From Paludibacteraceae bacterium (GTDB taxonomy: Bacteria > Bacteroidota > Bacteroidia > Bacteroidales > Paludibacteraceae), in the NCBI GenBank assembly GCA_028694915.1, contig JAQVJY010000004.1, positions 62,001 to 126,000 of the forward strand: DNA of 64,000 nt. The letters are read 5' to 3'. Below are positions 45,817 through 55,662 of the stretch, one piece after another. Each line of letters starts with the position of its first letter. Positions within the stretch are counted from its first letter, which is position 1. The notes under the pieces were generated by a model. That model made no database searches, had not been told where the DNA came from, and was given only the letters and a program-made list of their open reading frames with translations. Made by a program: the position numbers and the translations under genes.

Positions 45817-46518
45817 TTAGTCAATACGTGGGTCAATAAATTTAACGGCACCTTGTTCAGCTGTAAAACGACCGTAATGTGCAGTCGATTTTTTAAGCGC
45901 TTCGTTAGCATCTACGCCTTTTTTGATCAAGTCCATCATTGGGCCAACACGCACGAATTCGTAACCACAAACTTCGCCATCTTCGTCTAACGCAATTTTA
46001 GTTACATAACCTTCGGCCATTTCCAAATAACGAACGCCTTTAGCTTTAGTTGAGAACATGGTTCCAACTTGCGAACGCAAACCTTTACCCAAATCTTCCA
46101 AACCTGCACCAATTACCAAACCGCCTTCAGAGAAAGCTGATTGCGTACGACCGTAAACGATTTGCAAAAACAATTCACGCATCGCGGTGTTAATAGCATC
46201 ACAAACTAAGTCGGTATTCAATGCTTCAAGAATGGTTTTTCCAGGAAGAATTTCAGCAGCCATAGCAGCTGAGTGAGTCATACCTGAACAACCGATGGTT
46301 TCAATCAAAGCTTCTTCGATAAGACCATCTTTTACATTCAAGGTCAATTTACAAGCACCTTGTTGTGGTGCACACCAACCAATGCCGTGAGTCAAACCAG
46401 AAATATCTTTTATTTCTTTGGCCTTCACCCATTTTCCTTCTTCAGGGATTGGGGCTGGACCATGATTTGGCCCTTTTTTTACAACACACATGTGTTCTAC
46501 TTCGTGAGAGTAAATCAT
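45817..46518 (-). CDS. NifU/IscU-like iron-sulfur scaffold protein
   Basis: 233 residues. The IscU-like pattern is C49/C56 (GIGWCAPQQGACKL), C77 in ETIGCSGMTHSAAMAAEILP and C106 (TDLVCDAINTAM), the three positions that hold a transient Fe-S cluster. The C-terminal half (GYEFVRVGPMMDLIKKGVDA) is specific to the group that pairs with GGGtGRT proteins. It is not accompanied by a cysteine desulfurase here. It may feed a cluster to its partner; inference. Confidence 0.88.
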   Translation of the reverse strand: MIYSHEVEHMCVVKKGPNHGPAPIPEEGKWVKAKEIKDISGLTHGIGWCAPQQGACKLTLNVKDGLIEEALIETIGCSGMTHSAAMAAEILPGKTILEALNTDLVCDAINTAMRELFLQIVYGRTQSAFSEGGLVIGAGLEDLGKGLRSQVGTMFSTKAKGVRYLEMAEGYVTKIALDEDGEVCGYEFVRVGPMMDLIKKGVDANEALKKSTAHYGRFTAEQGAVKFIDPRID

Positions 46519-46557
46519 AATTTTATAATATTAATTAATCACTAAATTTTCGCAGCA

Positions 46558-46565
46558 CAAAGGTA
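46558..46565 (-). promoter_or_regulatory. -7 box of the NifU-like/GGGtGRT operon
   Basis: TACCTTTG on the - strand, 39 bases before the scaffold gene. The -33 region reads TTTA, so the match is partial. Confidence 0.55.
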
Positions 46566-46786
46566 CGATTTTTTTTGGTTAAATAAAGTACTCTGAAAAT
46601 GATTTTAAATGTTTTCCTACAGATTCGCATAATTGATTATTTATAAGCGAATTACAACCATAATAAACCCTAAAAACAGAACGTTCAAACAGGAACAAAA
46701 ACTAATTGAAAAGCACTCCTAAAAGAAAGATTAAAATTTATCAAATTGAATTATTGATTCTCGATTTTATTTTCATAAGAATTTTG

Positions 46787-46794
46787 TATCTTTG
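46787..46794 (+). promoter_or_regulatory. -7 box of the DUF5606-carboxyltransferase operon
   Basis: TATCTTTG fits TAnnTTTG, with TTTTAT at about the -33 distance. The leader to the ATG at 46915 is about 115 bases, long for this window. Confidence 0.55.
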
Positions 46795-46914
46795 CCACTC
46801 GCAAAACAGAAATTTCATGTTTTGAACACATCAAAAGTCGGCTAAACCATACCGAAACACTTGAAATAAAAAGAGAATCATTATTTAACACTTTATATCA
46901 ATACAGAATTAGTT

Positions 46915-47328
46915 ATGCTTAAAACAATTTTATCCATTTCTGGTAAACCAGGTTTATACAAACTCATTTCACAATCGAAAAACATGATTATCGTAGAGTC
47001 ACTTATCGACGGTAAACGCATTCCTTCTCATTCGCACGACAAAGTGGTGGCTCTTTCGGACATTGCCATGTTTACCGATGCTGGTGAAGTACCTTTGCAC
47101 GAAGTTTTAGCACAAATGTGTGCCAAAGAAAATGGTCAAAAAGCACCCATCGATCCTAAAGAAACGCCTGACAAATTGCGCGCCTATTTTGGTGAAGTTT
47201 TACCAACTTTCGATCGCGAACGCGTTTATCCTACCGATATCAAAAAACTAATTGTATGGTATAATCTGCTTATTCAAAATGGCATCACGGATTTCTCGGT
47301 AAAAGAAGAATCGGAACCAGCAAAATAA
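46915..47328 (+). CDS. DUF5606 family protein
   Basis: 137 residues, cytoplasmic. The start MLKTILSISGKPGLYKLISQ and the middle SHDKVVALSDIAMFTD are hallmarks of this Bacteroidota-restricted family of unknown function. A second, more helical half ends with a short acidic tail. It lies 21 bases before the carboxyltransferase gene and is likely cotranscribed. Confidence 0.87.
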   Translation: MLKTILSISGKPGLYKLISQSKNMIIVESLIDGKRIPSHSHDKVVALSDIAMFTDAGEVPLHEVLAQMCAKENGQKAPIDPKETPDKLRAYFGEVLPTFDRERVYPTDIKKLIVWYNLLIQNGITDFSVKEESEPAK

Positions 47329-47349
47329 ACCTCTAAACCTTAAACGGAC

Positions 47350-49116
47350 ATGAAAAAAGAGATCAAATTTAGTCTAGTTTACCGCGACATGTGGCAATCG
47401 TCGGGTAAATATGTCCCTCGTAAAGATCAATTGGCACAAGTAGCGCCAGTCATCATCGACATGGGTTGCTTTGCACGCGTCGAAACCAATGGCGGTGCTT
47501 CGGAACAAGTGAATTTACTTTATGGCGAAAATCCAAACGACGCTGTACGCACCTTCACAAAACCATTCAACGAAGTAGGCATACAAACACACATGCTCGA
47601 CCGTGGTTTAAATGGTTTACGTATGAATCCGGTTCCTGCCGACGTACGCGAATTGATGTACAAAGTCAAAAAAGCACAAGGTACTGATATCACACGCATT
47701 TTTTGCGGACTAAATGATGTAAGAAACATTGCGCCCTCTATCAAATGGGCGAAAGCCGCTGGCATGATTGCGCAAGCAACGATGTGTATTACCTATTCGC
47801 CGATTCACAATGCGGAATATTACATCAACATGGCCGAACAGTTGATTGCCGAAGGAGCTCAAGAAATTTGTTTAAAAGATATGGCGGGAATTGGTCGCCC
47901 AGACATGCTCGGCATCATTGTAAAATCAATTAAAACCAATCATCCCGACATTACCATTCAATATCATGGTCATTCAGGCCCAGGTTTCTCGGTAGCATCC
48001 ATGCTCGAAGTTGCCAAAGCTGGTGTCGATATTTTGGACGTAGCCATGGAACCACTTTCATGGGGTATGGTTCATCCTGATGTGATTACCATTCAAGCCA
48101 TGTTAAAAGATTCTGGCTTCCAAGTGGCCGACATCAATATGAACGCCTATATGGAAGCTCGCCGTTTGACACAAAGTTTTATGGACGATTTCTTAGGCTA
48201 TTTCATCGATCCACGCAATCGCTATATGACTTCGTTATTAGTTGGTTGTGGACTTCCTGGTGGTATGATGGGATCTTTAATGGCTGACCTCAAAGGCGTG
48301 CACATGGCCATTAACAACAACTTGAAAGCACAAGGAAAAGCGACTTTGAACGAAGACGAATTATTGGTTCAACTGTTCGACGAAGTGAAACATATTTGGC
48401 CAAAACTCGGTTATCCTCCATTGGTAACACCATTCAGTCAATATGTTAAAAACGTGGCACTTATGAATGTGTTTGCCATGAGTAAAGGCGATCAACGCTG
48501 GACAATGATTGATGGCAATACTTGGGATATGATTTTAGGTAAAGCTGGTAAACTGCCAGGTAAATTGGATCCAGAAATTATAGAATTAGCTAAATCAAAA
48601 AATCTCGAATTTTTCGACGGTAATCCTCAAGATAACTATCCAAATGCACTTCCAAAATACATCAAAGAGATGGAAGAATTGGGTTGGGACAGAGGACAAG
48701 ATGATGAAGAGTTGTTCGAATTTGCGATGCACGATAAACAATACCGCGATTTCAAATCGGGCGAAGCTAAAAAACGCTTTAATATAGAGTTGCACGAAGC
48801 GATGGAACAACAATTGCAATCATCGGGTAAAGACATCAAAATACCAGATTTGCGCGCACTTCGTCATCCAAATGCAGAACCTGTGACTGCACCTGTAAGC
48901 GGCCGCATTATGTGGGAATTCGACTTTGTAGATCGTTCTGTAAAACCAGCCATTGGCACGGTGTACGAAAAAGGCGATTTATTGTGTGCAATTCAAACAA
49001 ACGGACGTGGCTTGGAAGTTGTTCCTGCACTATTCCCAGGACAAATTGTGGAAGTAGTGGCAGACCAAGGTGCTTTAGTGAAAAAAGGCGATATTATTGC
49101 CTATATTGAAAAATAA
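47350..49116 (+). CDS. Oxaloacetate decarboxylase alpha / pyruvate carboxylase B-like carboxyltransferase
   Basis: 588 residues. The TIM-barrel carboxyltransferase has YRDMWQSSG, the carbamylated lysine motif CLKDMAG and the metal site YHGHSGPG. The conserved domain (LVGCGLPGGMMGSLMADLKG) and C-terminal lipoyl/biotinyl fold follow. In the latter the usual EAMKM biotin lysine is absent: residues 544-553 read LLCAIQTNGR. The enzyme may therefore use a separate biotin carrier, or the arm may be non-functional. It would interconvert pyruvate and oxaloacetate, feeding the succinate-propionate route with mutAB. Confidence 0.87.
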   Translation: MKKEIKFSLVYRDMWQSSGKYVPRKDQLAQVAPVIIDMGCFARVETNGGASEQVNLLYGENPNDAVRTFTKPFNEVGIQTHMLDRGLNGLRMNPVPADVRELMYKVKKAQGTDITRIFCGLNDVRNIAPSIKWAKAAGMIAQATMCITYSPIHNAEYYINMAEQLIAEGAQEICLKDMAGIGRPDMLGIIVKSIKTNHPDITIQYHGHSGPGFSVASMLEVAKAGVDILDVAMEPLSWGMVHPDVITIQAMLKDSGFQVADINMNAYMEARRLTQSFMDDFLGYFIDPRNRYMTSLLVGCGLPGGMMGSLMADLKGVHMAINNNLKAQGKATLNEDELLVQLFDEVKHIWPKLGYPPLVTPFSQYVKNVALMNVFAMSKGDQRWTMIDGNTWDMILGKAGKLPGKLDPEIIELAKSKNLEFFDGNPQDNYPNALPKYIKEMEELGWDRGQDDEELFEFAMHDKQYRDFKSGEAKKRFNIELHEAMEQQLQSSGKDIKIPDLRALRHPNAEPVTAPVSGRIMWEFDFVDRSVKPAIGTVYEKGDLLCAIQTNGRGLEVVPALFPGQIVEVVADQGALVKKGDIIAYIEK

Positions 49117-49133
49117 AGAATTCACATTCGAAC

Positions 49134-49168
49134 AAAAAGCCCGCCACCTCAGGTGGTGGGCTTTTTTA
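49134..49168 (+). terminator. Terminator after the carboxyltransferase gene
   Basis: AAAGCCCGCCACC/GGTGGTGGGCTTT stem (with one G-T pair) centred at 49150, then a T-run, 18 bases after the stop. Confidence 0.85.
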
Positions 49169-49173
49169 ATAGT

Positions 49174-49695
49174 ATGATAACTCTACAACCCATAACTACG
49201 GCGAACGACAGTTTGCTAACACCGCTCAAAGCACTGTACGAAAGTGCATTCCCATCGTGCGAACGACGTCAGACCGAAAAGCTCGTGCACTTAATTGCCA
49301 ACGAGCCACGATTTGTGTGCCTCGCCATCATGCACCAAAATGAGTTTGTTGGCTTTTTCACGAAATGGGATTTAGGAGCATTTTACTATGGCGAACATTT
49401 TGCTATTTCCGACGCTGTACGCGGTCAAAAAATGGGTTCCAAAGCCCTCCAAAAAATAGTTGAAACTGTTACCAAACCGTTGATTTTGGAAGTAGAACTG
49501 CCTACAGACAACGTAAGCACGCGGCGCATTGCATTTTACGAACGAGCAAACTTCCAACTTTGCCGAGAAACATACATCCAACCACCCTACGAAAAGGGAT
49601 TTGAACCAATTCCGATGTATCTGATGGAATATGGTGGCAATTTAACACAAACCCACTTCTCTACCATCGTCAAAACGCTACACACGGAAATTTAT
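49174..49695 (+). other. GNAT reading frame core (see full CDS entry)
   Basis: The acetyl-CoA-binding part of the GNAT gene lies in this interval: RGQKMGSKALQKIVETV, preceded by LGAFYYGEHFAISDAV. It is listed only to mark the region that supports the call in the next entry. Confidence 0.3.
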
Positions 49696-49713
49696 GGCAT
49701 AAAAATTGCTTGA
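49174..49713 (+). CDS. GNAT-family N-acetyltransferase
   Basis: 179 residues from MITLQPITTANDSLLTPLKA; a longer frame would start inside the terminator and was rejected. The acetyl-CoA loop is AVRGQKMGSKALQKIV, followed by LEVELPTDNVSTRRIAFYER, a common GNAT layout. Small cytoplasmic enzyme, substrate unknown. It is followed at 33 bases by an exported TPR-like protein gene. Confidence 0.83.
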   Translation: MITLQPITTANDSLLTPLKALYESAFPSCERRQTEKLVHLIANEPRFVCLAIMHQNEFVGFFTKWDLGAFYYGEHFAISDAVRGQKMGSKALQKIVETVTKPLILEVELPTDNVSTRRIAFYERANFQLCRETYIQPPYEKGFEPIPMYLMEYGGNLTQTHFSTIVKTLHTEIYGIKIA

Positions 49714-49746
49714 AACGAATTGTAAATCTTTCGTTTACATTTTATT

Positions 49747-50469
49747 ATGAAACACACCCTCACGGTCATTTTACTATTTATATCTTATCTTGTTCAAGCA
49801 CAAGTGAATCACGAAGTGCTCTACAATGCCTATTTAACTCAAAATTTTCAGGTGTGGAAAACCACCATCGACGAAGCTCAGAAGAGCAAAATGACGCTAA
49901 AAGAACTCGCAGAAGTTATCAATTACGAATACGGATACATTGGTGCCAGTTTAGGCGCTAACAAAACCGAAGAAGCCGCACGTGTGATGCGACTCATGGG
50001 ACGTCAACTAGCTATTTTAGAGCAACATCAATATCAACCAGCGGTGGTACACATGTACCGTTCTGCCTTATATGCATTTAAAATTGCATTCAATAAATGG
50101 GATGTTATTTCACTGGGGACGCAAAGTGTGAAATACGCCGACTTAGCTTACAGCGAAGCGCCTAAAAATCCTTTAATTGTCAGTTTCAAAGGGAATGTCG
50201 ATTTTTTTCGTCCACAGCTATTAGGCGGCTCCAAAAAAAATGCGCTTTATAATTACGAAAAAGCCGTGGAGTTATTTGAACAGCAGAACCAAACCACACA
50301 TAATTGGAATTACCTTGCCACCTTACTATCGATGGCACAAGCGTACGAAAAAACGGGTAATCTGAAAAAAGCAGACTTAGTCTGTCAAAAGATATTGCAC
50401 CTGGCTCCCAACTTCAAATATGTGAAAGAAATTTACTATCCTCAGCTGACCAAAAAACTAGCGGATTAA
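49747..50469 (+). CDS. Exported TPR-like protein
   Basis: 240 residues with a signal peptide (MKHTLTVILLFISYLVQAQ). The remainder is helical, with repeat-like segments such as SLGTQSVKYADLAYSEAPKN and NYLATLLSMAQAYEKTGNLK, suggesting tetratricopeptide repeats in the periplasm. No enzyme domain is seen. Partners unknown. Confidence 0.72.
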   Translation: MKHTLTVILLFISYLVQAQVNHEVLYNAYLTQNFQVWKTTIDEAQKSKMTLKELAEVINYEYGYIGASLGANKTEEAARVMRLMGRQLAILEQHQYQPAVVHMYRSALYAFKIAFNKWDVISLGTQSVKYADLAYSEAPKNPLIVSFKGNVDFFRPQLLGGSKKNALYNYEKAVELFEQQNQTTHNWNYLATLLSMAQAYEKTGNLKKADLVCQKILHLAPNFKYVKEIYYPQLTKKLAD

Positions 50470-50475
50470 TTTTGA

Positions 50476-50507
50476 TTTGGTCATGTGCCAATTAATGGCT
50501 ACTTTTG
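50476..50507 (+). promoter_or_regulatory. Promoter of the T9SS cargo gene at 50.5 kb
   Basis: TTTG (50476-50479), 20-base spacer, TACTTTTG (50500-50507), a full match to the Bacteroidota pattern; 36 bases before the ATG. Confidence 0.75.
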
Positions 50508-50543
50508 TGACGTGAAAATTACAGACTATCACTATCCAAATTT

Positions 50544-51251
50544 ATGAAAAAAATTACATTTCTTCTCTTGTTCGTGTGTAGCGCATGGGCTCTACAAGCT
50601 ACCGAATATGTTTATATCATGAGCGATTATGGAAAACCATCGTTCACCACGGCCGACGAACGTTTTCAAACATTAGGTAAAAAAGATGTTGGACTCACAG
50701 GCCCATCGTACAACGGAGGCGCAACTTCACTCGATGTTCGACTTTATGCCAAAAATACATACACCATCACTAGTTTAACTGGCGTAAAAATGACGCACAT
50801 TGCCTTTATCATTTCGCGTACAGGCAAATATAATTTAACCTCGTTAACCTCAACCAACGGGACATGCGAAGTAGTTGGCGCACCAAGTTACACCGCCACA
50901 TGGACTGGCGATGCCGCTGAAGTTACCTTTACCATTGGCGACAAAGCCATTTATGGTATCGAAGGCGAAACGGCTGCTGGTCAAATTGACTTTACGCAGC
51001 TCGTAATTGCCACCAATGACGCGTCTCCTGTAAAAACAGTGGAAAATTCATCTATTGAAATCGTGGCTAACAATGGCGCATTGATGATTGACGGCGTTAA
51101 TGATGGCACTATGGTGGAAGTCTTCAATTTGACAGGCTCACGCATCTTAGCACAACCATTGACGAACTCACAAGTCGTTACAGGCAACTTGCGAAAAGGT
51201 ATTTACATTGTTAAAATCAACAATAAAGCCACCAAGGTATTGATTCCATAA
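50544..51251 (+). CDS. Secreted protein with T9SS type A sorting domain
   Basis: 235 residues with a signal peptide (KKITFLLLFVCSAWALQA). A central about 130-residue beta-rich region has no recognised family. The final 75 residues (GTMVEVFNLTGSRILAQPLT ... LRKGIYIVKINNKATKVLIP) form a type A sorting domain, so the protein should be exported across the outer membrane by the type IX system. Monocistronic. Function unknown. Confidence 0.82.
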   Translation: MKKITFLLLFVCSAWALQATEYVYIMSDYGKPSFTTADERFQTLGKKDVGLTGPSYNGGATSLDVRLYAKNTYTITSLTGVKMTHIAFIISRTGKYNLTSLTSTNGTCEVVGAPSYTATWTGDAAEVTFTIGDKAIYGIEGETAAGQIDFTQLVIATNDASPVKTVENSSIEIVANNGALMIDGVNDGTMVEVFNLTGSRILAQPLTNSQVVTGNLRKGIYIVKINNKATKVLIP

Positions 51252-51275
51252 GCATTCTGGTAACCCTCTAAAATA

Positions 51276-51315
51276 CAAAATCCGCACTAACCAATGGTTA
51301 ATGCGGATTTTTTTG
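51276..51315. terminator. Terminator between T9SS cargo gene and mutB
   Basis: AAATCCGCA..TAACCA / GGTTA.TGCGGATTT stem centred at 51295 followed by seven T on the + strand; a shorter T-run on the - strand may serve mutB. Confidence 0.82.
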
Positions 51316-51354
51316 TTATCGAAACTGTAATAATTCGATATAAGAAACTGATGA

Positions 51355-53478
51355 TTACTCAGCCATTAAAATTTCCATAATAGTACAAGCGGCTTTAGCC
51401 ACTGGCGAGCCAGGACCAAAGATAGCTGCTACACCTGCTTTGTACAAGAAATCGTAATCTTGTGCAGGAATAACACCACCAGCAATCACAATGATATCTT
51501 CTCGACCGAGTTTTTTCAACTCTGCAATCACTTGAGGCACCAAAGTTTTATGACCAGCTGCCAACGAAGAGATACCCATAACGTGTACGTCGTTTTCAAC
51601 GGCTTGTTTAGCTGCTTCGGCAGGTGTTTGGAACAATGGTCCCATATCCACATCGAAACCGCAATCAGCATAGCCCGTAGCCACTACTTTAGCACCACGG
51701 TCGTGACCATCTTGCCCCATTTTGGCAATCATAATACGTGGTTGACGGCCCTCTTTTTTAGCAAAAGCAGCGGTCAACTCGCAAGCTTTTTGGAAAGCTG
51801 CGTCATTTTTTGTTCCTGCGCTATACACTCCTGAAATAGTTCTAATAGTTGCTTTATAACGGCCTACGACAACTTCGCAAGCATCTGAAATTTCTCCTAA
51901 AGTAGCACGTACACGAGCTGCCTCAACAGCCAATTCGAGCAAGTTACCTTTACCTGTTTTTACACATTCGGTAATAGCATCCAATGCTTTTTTCACAGCA
52001 GCATTATCACGATTGGCTTTCAACTGTTGTAAACGTTCAATTTGTTGTTTACGTACAGCGGTGTTATCCACTTCCAAAATATCAATTGGGTCTTCTTGTT
52101 CCAAACGATATTTATTAACGCCCACAATAATTTGAGAGCCAGAGTCGATGCGCGCTTGTGTGCGTGCAGCGGCTTCTTCGATACGCATTTTTGGCAAACC
52201 AGTTTCGATAGCCGCAGCCATACCGCCTAGTTTCTCAACTTCTTCAATCAACGCCCACGCTTTTTCAGCCAATTCGTTGGTTAAATTTTCAACGTAAAAC
52301 GAACCTGCCCAAGGATCAATTTCTTTACAGATTTGAGTTTCTTCTTGGATAAAGATTTGTGTATTACGAGCAATACGTGCCGAGAAATCGGTTGGTAAAG
52401 CAATGGCTTCGTCCAACGCATTGGTATGTAACGACTGTGTATGACCAAGAGCAGCGCCCATAGCTTCGACACATGTACGACCAATATTATTAAATGGATC
52501 TTGCTCGGTCAACGACCAACCAGAAGTTTGCGAGTGTGTACGCAATGCCAATGATTTTGGGTTTTTAGGATTGAATTGTTTTACAATTTTCGCCCACAAC
52601 ATACGAGCAGCACGCATCTTAGCTATTTCCATGAAATGGTTGGTACCAATAGCCCAGAAGAATGACAAACGAGGCGCAAAGGCATCGATATCCATACCAG
52701 CATTTACACCAGCACGCAAATATTCCAAACCGTCGGCCAACGTATAAGCCAATTCGATATCAGCCGTAGCACCAGCTTCTTGCATGTGATAACCCGAAAT
52801 AGAAATCGAGTTAAATTTAGGCATCTTTTGTGAAGTGTATTCAAAAATATCAGCGATGATTTTCATCGAGAATTTTGGTGGATAAATATAGGTATTACGC
52901 ACCATAAATTCTTTTAAAATATCATTTTGGATAGTTCCAGCCATTTCGTCCAAGCTAGCGCCTTGTTCCAAGCCAGCGTTGATATAAAACGCCAAGATTG
53001 GTAAAACACCACCGTTCATGGTCATAGAAACCGACATTTTATTCAATGGAATACCATCGAACAAGACTTTCATATCTTCCACTGAGCAGATAGACACACC
53101 CGCTTTACCAACGTCACCTACCACACGTTCATGATCGGCATCGTAGCCACGGTGTGTAGCCAAGTCGAACGCTACGGACAAACCTTTTTGACCAGCAGCT
53201 AAGTTACGGCGATAAAACGCATTGGATTCTTCGGCAGTAGAAAAACCTGCATATTGACGAATGGTCCAAGGGCGCATTGGATACATGCCGCTATAAGGAC
53301 CACGCAAAAATGGTGGTAACCCTGATGCGTAATTCAAATGTTCAAGACCTTCGAGATCTTCTTTCGTATAAACTGATTTTACTGGAATGAGCTCCGGAGT
53401 CAACCAATTTTCACCATTGCAGGTAGCTTTGCTAGCCGCAACGTTTTTAATATCAATATCATTAAAGTTTGGTTTCAT
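51355..53478 (-). CDS. mutB: Methylmalonyl-CoA mutase large (catalytic) subunit
   Basis: 707 residues; B12-dependent interconversion of succinyl-CoA and methylmalonyl-CoA. The TIM-barrel contains [20 protein letters not shown] and [20 protein letters not shown]. The cobalamin domain has the DxHxxG motif in [20 protein letters not shown] near residue 590, with the axial histidine. Starts with a one-base overlap (TAATG) after mutA. With the small subunit it forms the heterodimer of the propionate pathway. Confidence 0.97.
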   Translation of the reverse strand: MKPNFNDIDIKNVAASKATCNGENWLTPELIPVKSVYTKEDLEGLEHLNYASGLPPFLRGPYSGMYPMRPWTIRQYAGFSTAEESNAFYRRNLAAGQKGLSVAFDLATHRGYDADHERVVGDVGKAGVSICSVEDMKVLFDGIPLNKMSVSMTMNGGVLPILAFYINAGLEQGASLDEMAGTIQNDILKEFMVRNTYIYPPKFSMKIIADIFEYTSQKMPKFNSISISGYHMQEAGATADIELAYTLADGLEYLRAGVNAGMDIDAFAPRLSFFWAIGTNHFMEIAKMRAARMLWAKIVKQFNPKNPKSLALRTHSQTSGWSLTEQDPFNNIGRTCVEAMGAALGHTQSLHTNALDEAIALPTDFSARIARNTQIFIQEETQICKEIDPWAGSFYVENLTNELAEKAWALIEEVEKLGGMAAAIETGLPKMRIEEAAARTQARIDSGSQIIVGVNKYRLEQEDPIDILEVDNTAVRKQQIERLQQLKANRDNAAVKKALDAITECVKTGKGNLLELAVEAARVRATLGEISDACEVVVGRYKATIRTISGVYSAGTKNDAAFQKACELTAAFAKKEGRQPRIMIAKMGQDGHDRGAKVVATGYADCGFDVDMGPLFQTPAEAAKQAVENDVHVMGISSLAAGHKTLVPQVIAELKKLGREDIIVIAGGVIPAQDYDFLYKAGVAAIFGPGSPVAKAACTIMEILMAE

Positions 53479-55337
53479 TATTTCAGGAGTTGAGCGTTAA
53501 ACGATTTAAGAGTTTCCAATACGTTTGAACGTACGTTAATAAAGTTTTCTATTCCTTGTGCTTTCAAATCTTCCATACAAGCAGGAGCACCTGCTACAAT
53601 GAAAATCTGTTTGCCATTGATAGCTTTAAATGCTGCTGGAGCAAATTCAGCATATTCATCGTCGCTTGAACACAAGACAATAATATCGGCGCCAGCTTTT
53701 TGAGCAGCAGCCACACCAGCTTCTACAGTATCGAAACCTAGATTATCAACCACCTCGTAACCGGCACACGCCAAGAAGTTGCACGAAAATTGTGCACGAG
53801 CCAAACGCATAGCCAAGCTACCAATGGTCAGCATAAAGGCTTTAGGGCGTTTTGCTGCTTTTTCAGTAGCTAAGCGCAATGCTTCAAATTCTTGAGCGGC
53901 ACGTACTTGTGGCAATTTAGCCAATCCACTTTCGGTAGAGCAGCCACATTTGCACACGCAAGCCTCGTCGGTTATTTTTTGAGCAGCTTGTTCATTGAAA
54001 TTTGGGAATTGATTGGTACCAAGCAATACTTCTTTACGCACCGAAACATCTTTCAAACGTGCATTTGCTGTTGCTTCCATATCCGTTTGTACTTGACCGG
54101 CTTCTACAGCAGCAAAGAAACCACCTTTCGATTGAATATCCAAGAAACGTTTCCAAGCTTGTTCGGCAAGACTAGCCGTCAAGTTTTCGATATAATATGA
54201 GCCTGCACTTGGGTCAGTCACCTTATCGAAATGTGATTCTTCTCTCAACAACAATTGTTGATTACGTGCAATACGTTCTGAAAAATCATCGCCTTCTTTG
54301 AACGTTACATCAAATGGATTAACCGTTAATGATTCGACACCAGCCAATGTGGCGCTCATAGCTTCTGTTTGCGTACGCAATAAATTTACATGAGCATCGT
54401 ATACGGTTTTGTTAAAAGTAGAAGTTTCAGCATGGATATGCATTTTTGATGCACTTTCGGTAGTCGGATTGAACGCTTTCACCACCATGGCCCACAATAG
54501 ACGAGCCGCACGGATTTTGGCAATTTCCATAAAATAGTTACCACCAACACCCATATTAAACTTAATAGCATTCGCAGCTGCATCAGCTGAAACACCAGCA
54601 TCGGTAAGCATTTCGATATATTGTGCGCCCCAAGCTAAAGCATAGCCCAACTCTTGTGCACAATAAGCACCAGCATTATTTAAGCTGATAGAGTTAACAC
54701 CAAGTACGCGATAAGCAGGCAGTTGTTTTTGAGCATCCACCATGGCTTTAGCAAATTGGGCAACTACAGTTTTGTCAAGTTTTTTGCCTTTTAACAACAT
54801 ACGATTCATTGGATCGCAGTTGATAGAGCCATTCAATTTGGCAACATCGTAACCTTTTGATTTAAAGTAGTCGGCCAACAAACCTACCAACTCGGCTGAA
54901 CGACGAATACAAACCGTGAAATTGAGTTCCACGCAGTCTGCCGCAATTCCGTCGAGCAATGTAGCGATGTAAGCGCTACCTAATTCCGCTTTGTTCAGTT
55001 TGAAACCTAACGAGTCAACACCTTTGTTCAAAACGTCAAGCGCTTTGGTGTTGGCAACTTTGGCGTCTTTTGCATCAATATTTTGACGCACGTACCAACT
55101 GTTGTCGGTTTTAATGCCACGCACATAAGGAAATTCTCCAGGCGCTGATTCGGTAGTTTTTAAGGCTGCCACGTCTTCTGTGCGATAGAAAGGCATTACG
55201 TTAAACCCTTCATTGGTTCTCCAAACGAGCTTTTTGCTAAAATCAGCTCCTTTGAGGTCAGCCTCTATTTTCGCCATCCACTCTGCGGTGGTCACTGCGG
55301 GAAAATCGGCCAACAGATTTAATTTCTTTTCTGCCAT
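53478..55337 (-). CDS. mutA: Methylmalonyl-CoA mutase small subunit
   Basis: 619 residues from [20 protein letters not shown]; a longer frame (start 55412) adds 25 unlike residues and was rejected. It shows the mutase barrel ([40 protein letters not shown]) without the catalytic B12 histidine motif, as expected for the small subunit. Around residues 459-465 an unusual CVCKCGC cluster lies in the linker before the C-terminal Rossmann-like domain. Confidence 0.93.
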   Translation of the reverse strand: MAEKKLNLLADFPAVTTAEWMAKIEADLKGADFSKKLVWRTNEGFNVMPFYRTEDVAALKTTESAPGEFPYVRGIKTDNSWYVRQNIDAKDAKVANTKALDVLNKGVDSLGFKLNKAELGSAYIATLLDGIAADCVELNFTVCIRRSAELVGLLADYFKSKGYDVAKLNGSINCDPMNRMLLKGKKLDKTVVAQFAKAMVDAQKQLPAYRVLGVNSISLNNAGAYCAQELGYALAWGAQYIEMLTDAGVSADAAANAIKFNMGVGGNYFMEIAKIRAARLLWAMVVKAFNPTTESASKMHIHAETSTFNKTVYDAHVNLLRTQTEAMSATLAGVESLTVNPFDVTFKEGDDFSERIARNQQLLLREESHFDKVTDPSAGSYYIENLTASLAEQAWKRFLDIQSKGGFFAAVEAGQVQTDMEATANARLKDVSVRKEVLLGTNQFPNFNEQAAQKITDEACVCKCGCSTESGLAKLPQVRAAQEFEALRLATEKAAKRPKAFMLTIGSLAMRLARAQFSCNFLACAGYEVVDNLGFDTVEAGVAAAQKAGADIIVLCSSDDEYAEFAPAAFKAINGKQIFIVAGAPACMEDLKAQGIENFINVRSNVLETLKSFNAQLLK

Positions 55338-55500
55338 AAAATAAGTATTTATAAAATTGAAAGTATGTACTCTATTTTCAAAAACATACGACATAATAAA
55401 ATGCGCCAACAAGCTCTGTAAAGCCGATTAGCAACATGCAATTAGCGTATCATATTACACGTTTGATGACGTAATAAGTGATTTTTTAGGTTAAGCGCTG

Positions 55501-55508
55501 CAAAGTTA
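55501..55508 (-). promoter_or_regulatory. -7 box of mutAB
   Basis: TAACTTTG on the - strand, about 160 bases before the mutA ATG. No convincing upstream TTG. Confidence 0.45.
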
Positions 55509-55602
55509 CAATTTTTTGACGGAGATACCCACCATTTTAGCCGAAAAAACACACTAAAATAAAAGAATAAAACGAGATGTAACATCGTAATAAAAAAATA
55601 CA

Positions 55603-55610
55603 TATCTTTG
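55603..55610 (+). promoter_or_regulatory. -7 box of the amylase gene
   Basis: TATCTTTG fits TAnnTTTG, 52 bases before the ATG at 55663. Upstream element weak. Confidence 0.55.
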
Positions 55611-55662
55611 CTTCGTGACCATTCTCTAAAAATAAGCATAACCTTCTAATTTAATTACTATT

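Larger units (their letters stand above)
46519..46914. other. 396-base divergent intergenic region
   Basis: Holds the two outward -7 boxes described separately and a leader of about 110 bases before the DUF5606 gene. The central 46600-46740 stretch is A+T-rich and shows no coding frame, repeat or RNA motif that I recognise. Confidence 0.5.
55338..55662. other. 325-base divergent region between mutA and the amylase gene
   Basis: Contains the two outward -7 boxes given separately and a mutA leader of about 155 bases. I looked for a cobalamin riboswitch and found no B12-box sequence. Nothing else recognised. Confidence 0.5.

Noticed and set aside
49153..49173. Upstream start of the GNAT gene at 49153
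   Set aside because: That start is a GTG inside the stem of the preceding terminator; the ATG at 49174 gives a normal GNAT N-terminus.
55338..55412. Twenty-five-residue extension of MutA
   Set aside because: The added residues do not look like a mutase N-terminus, and [13 protein letters not shown] is a normal start.
55338..55500. Cobalamin riboswitch in the mutAB leader
   Set aside because: The enzyme needs B12, but no B12 box or typical conserved blocks could be found in the leader on the - strand.
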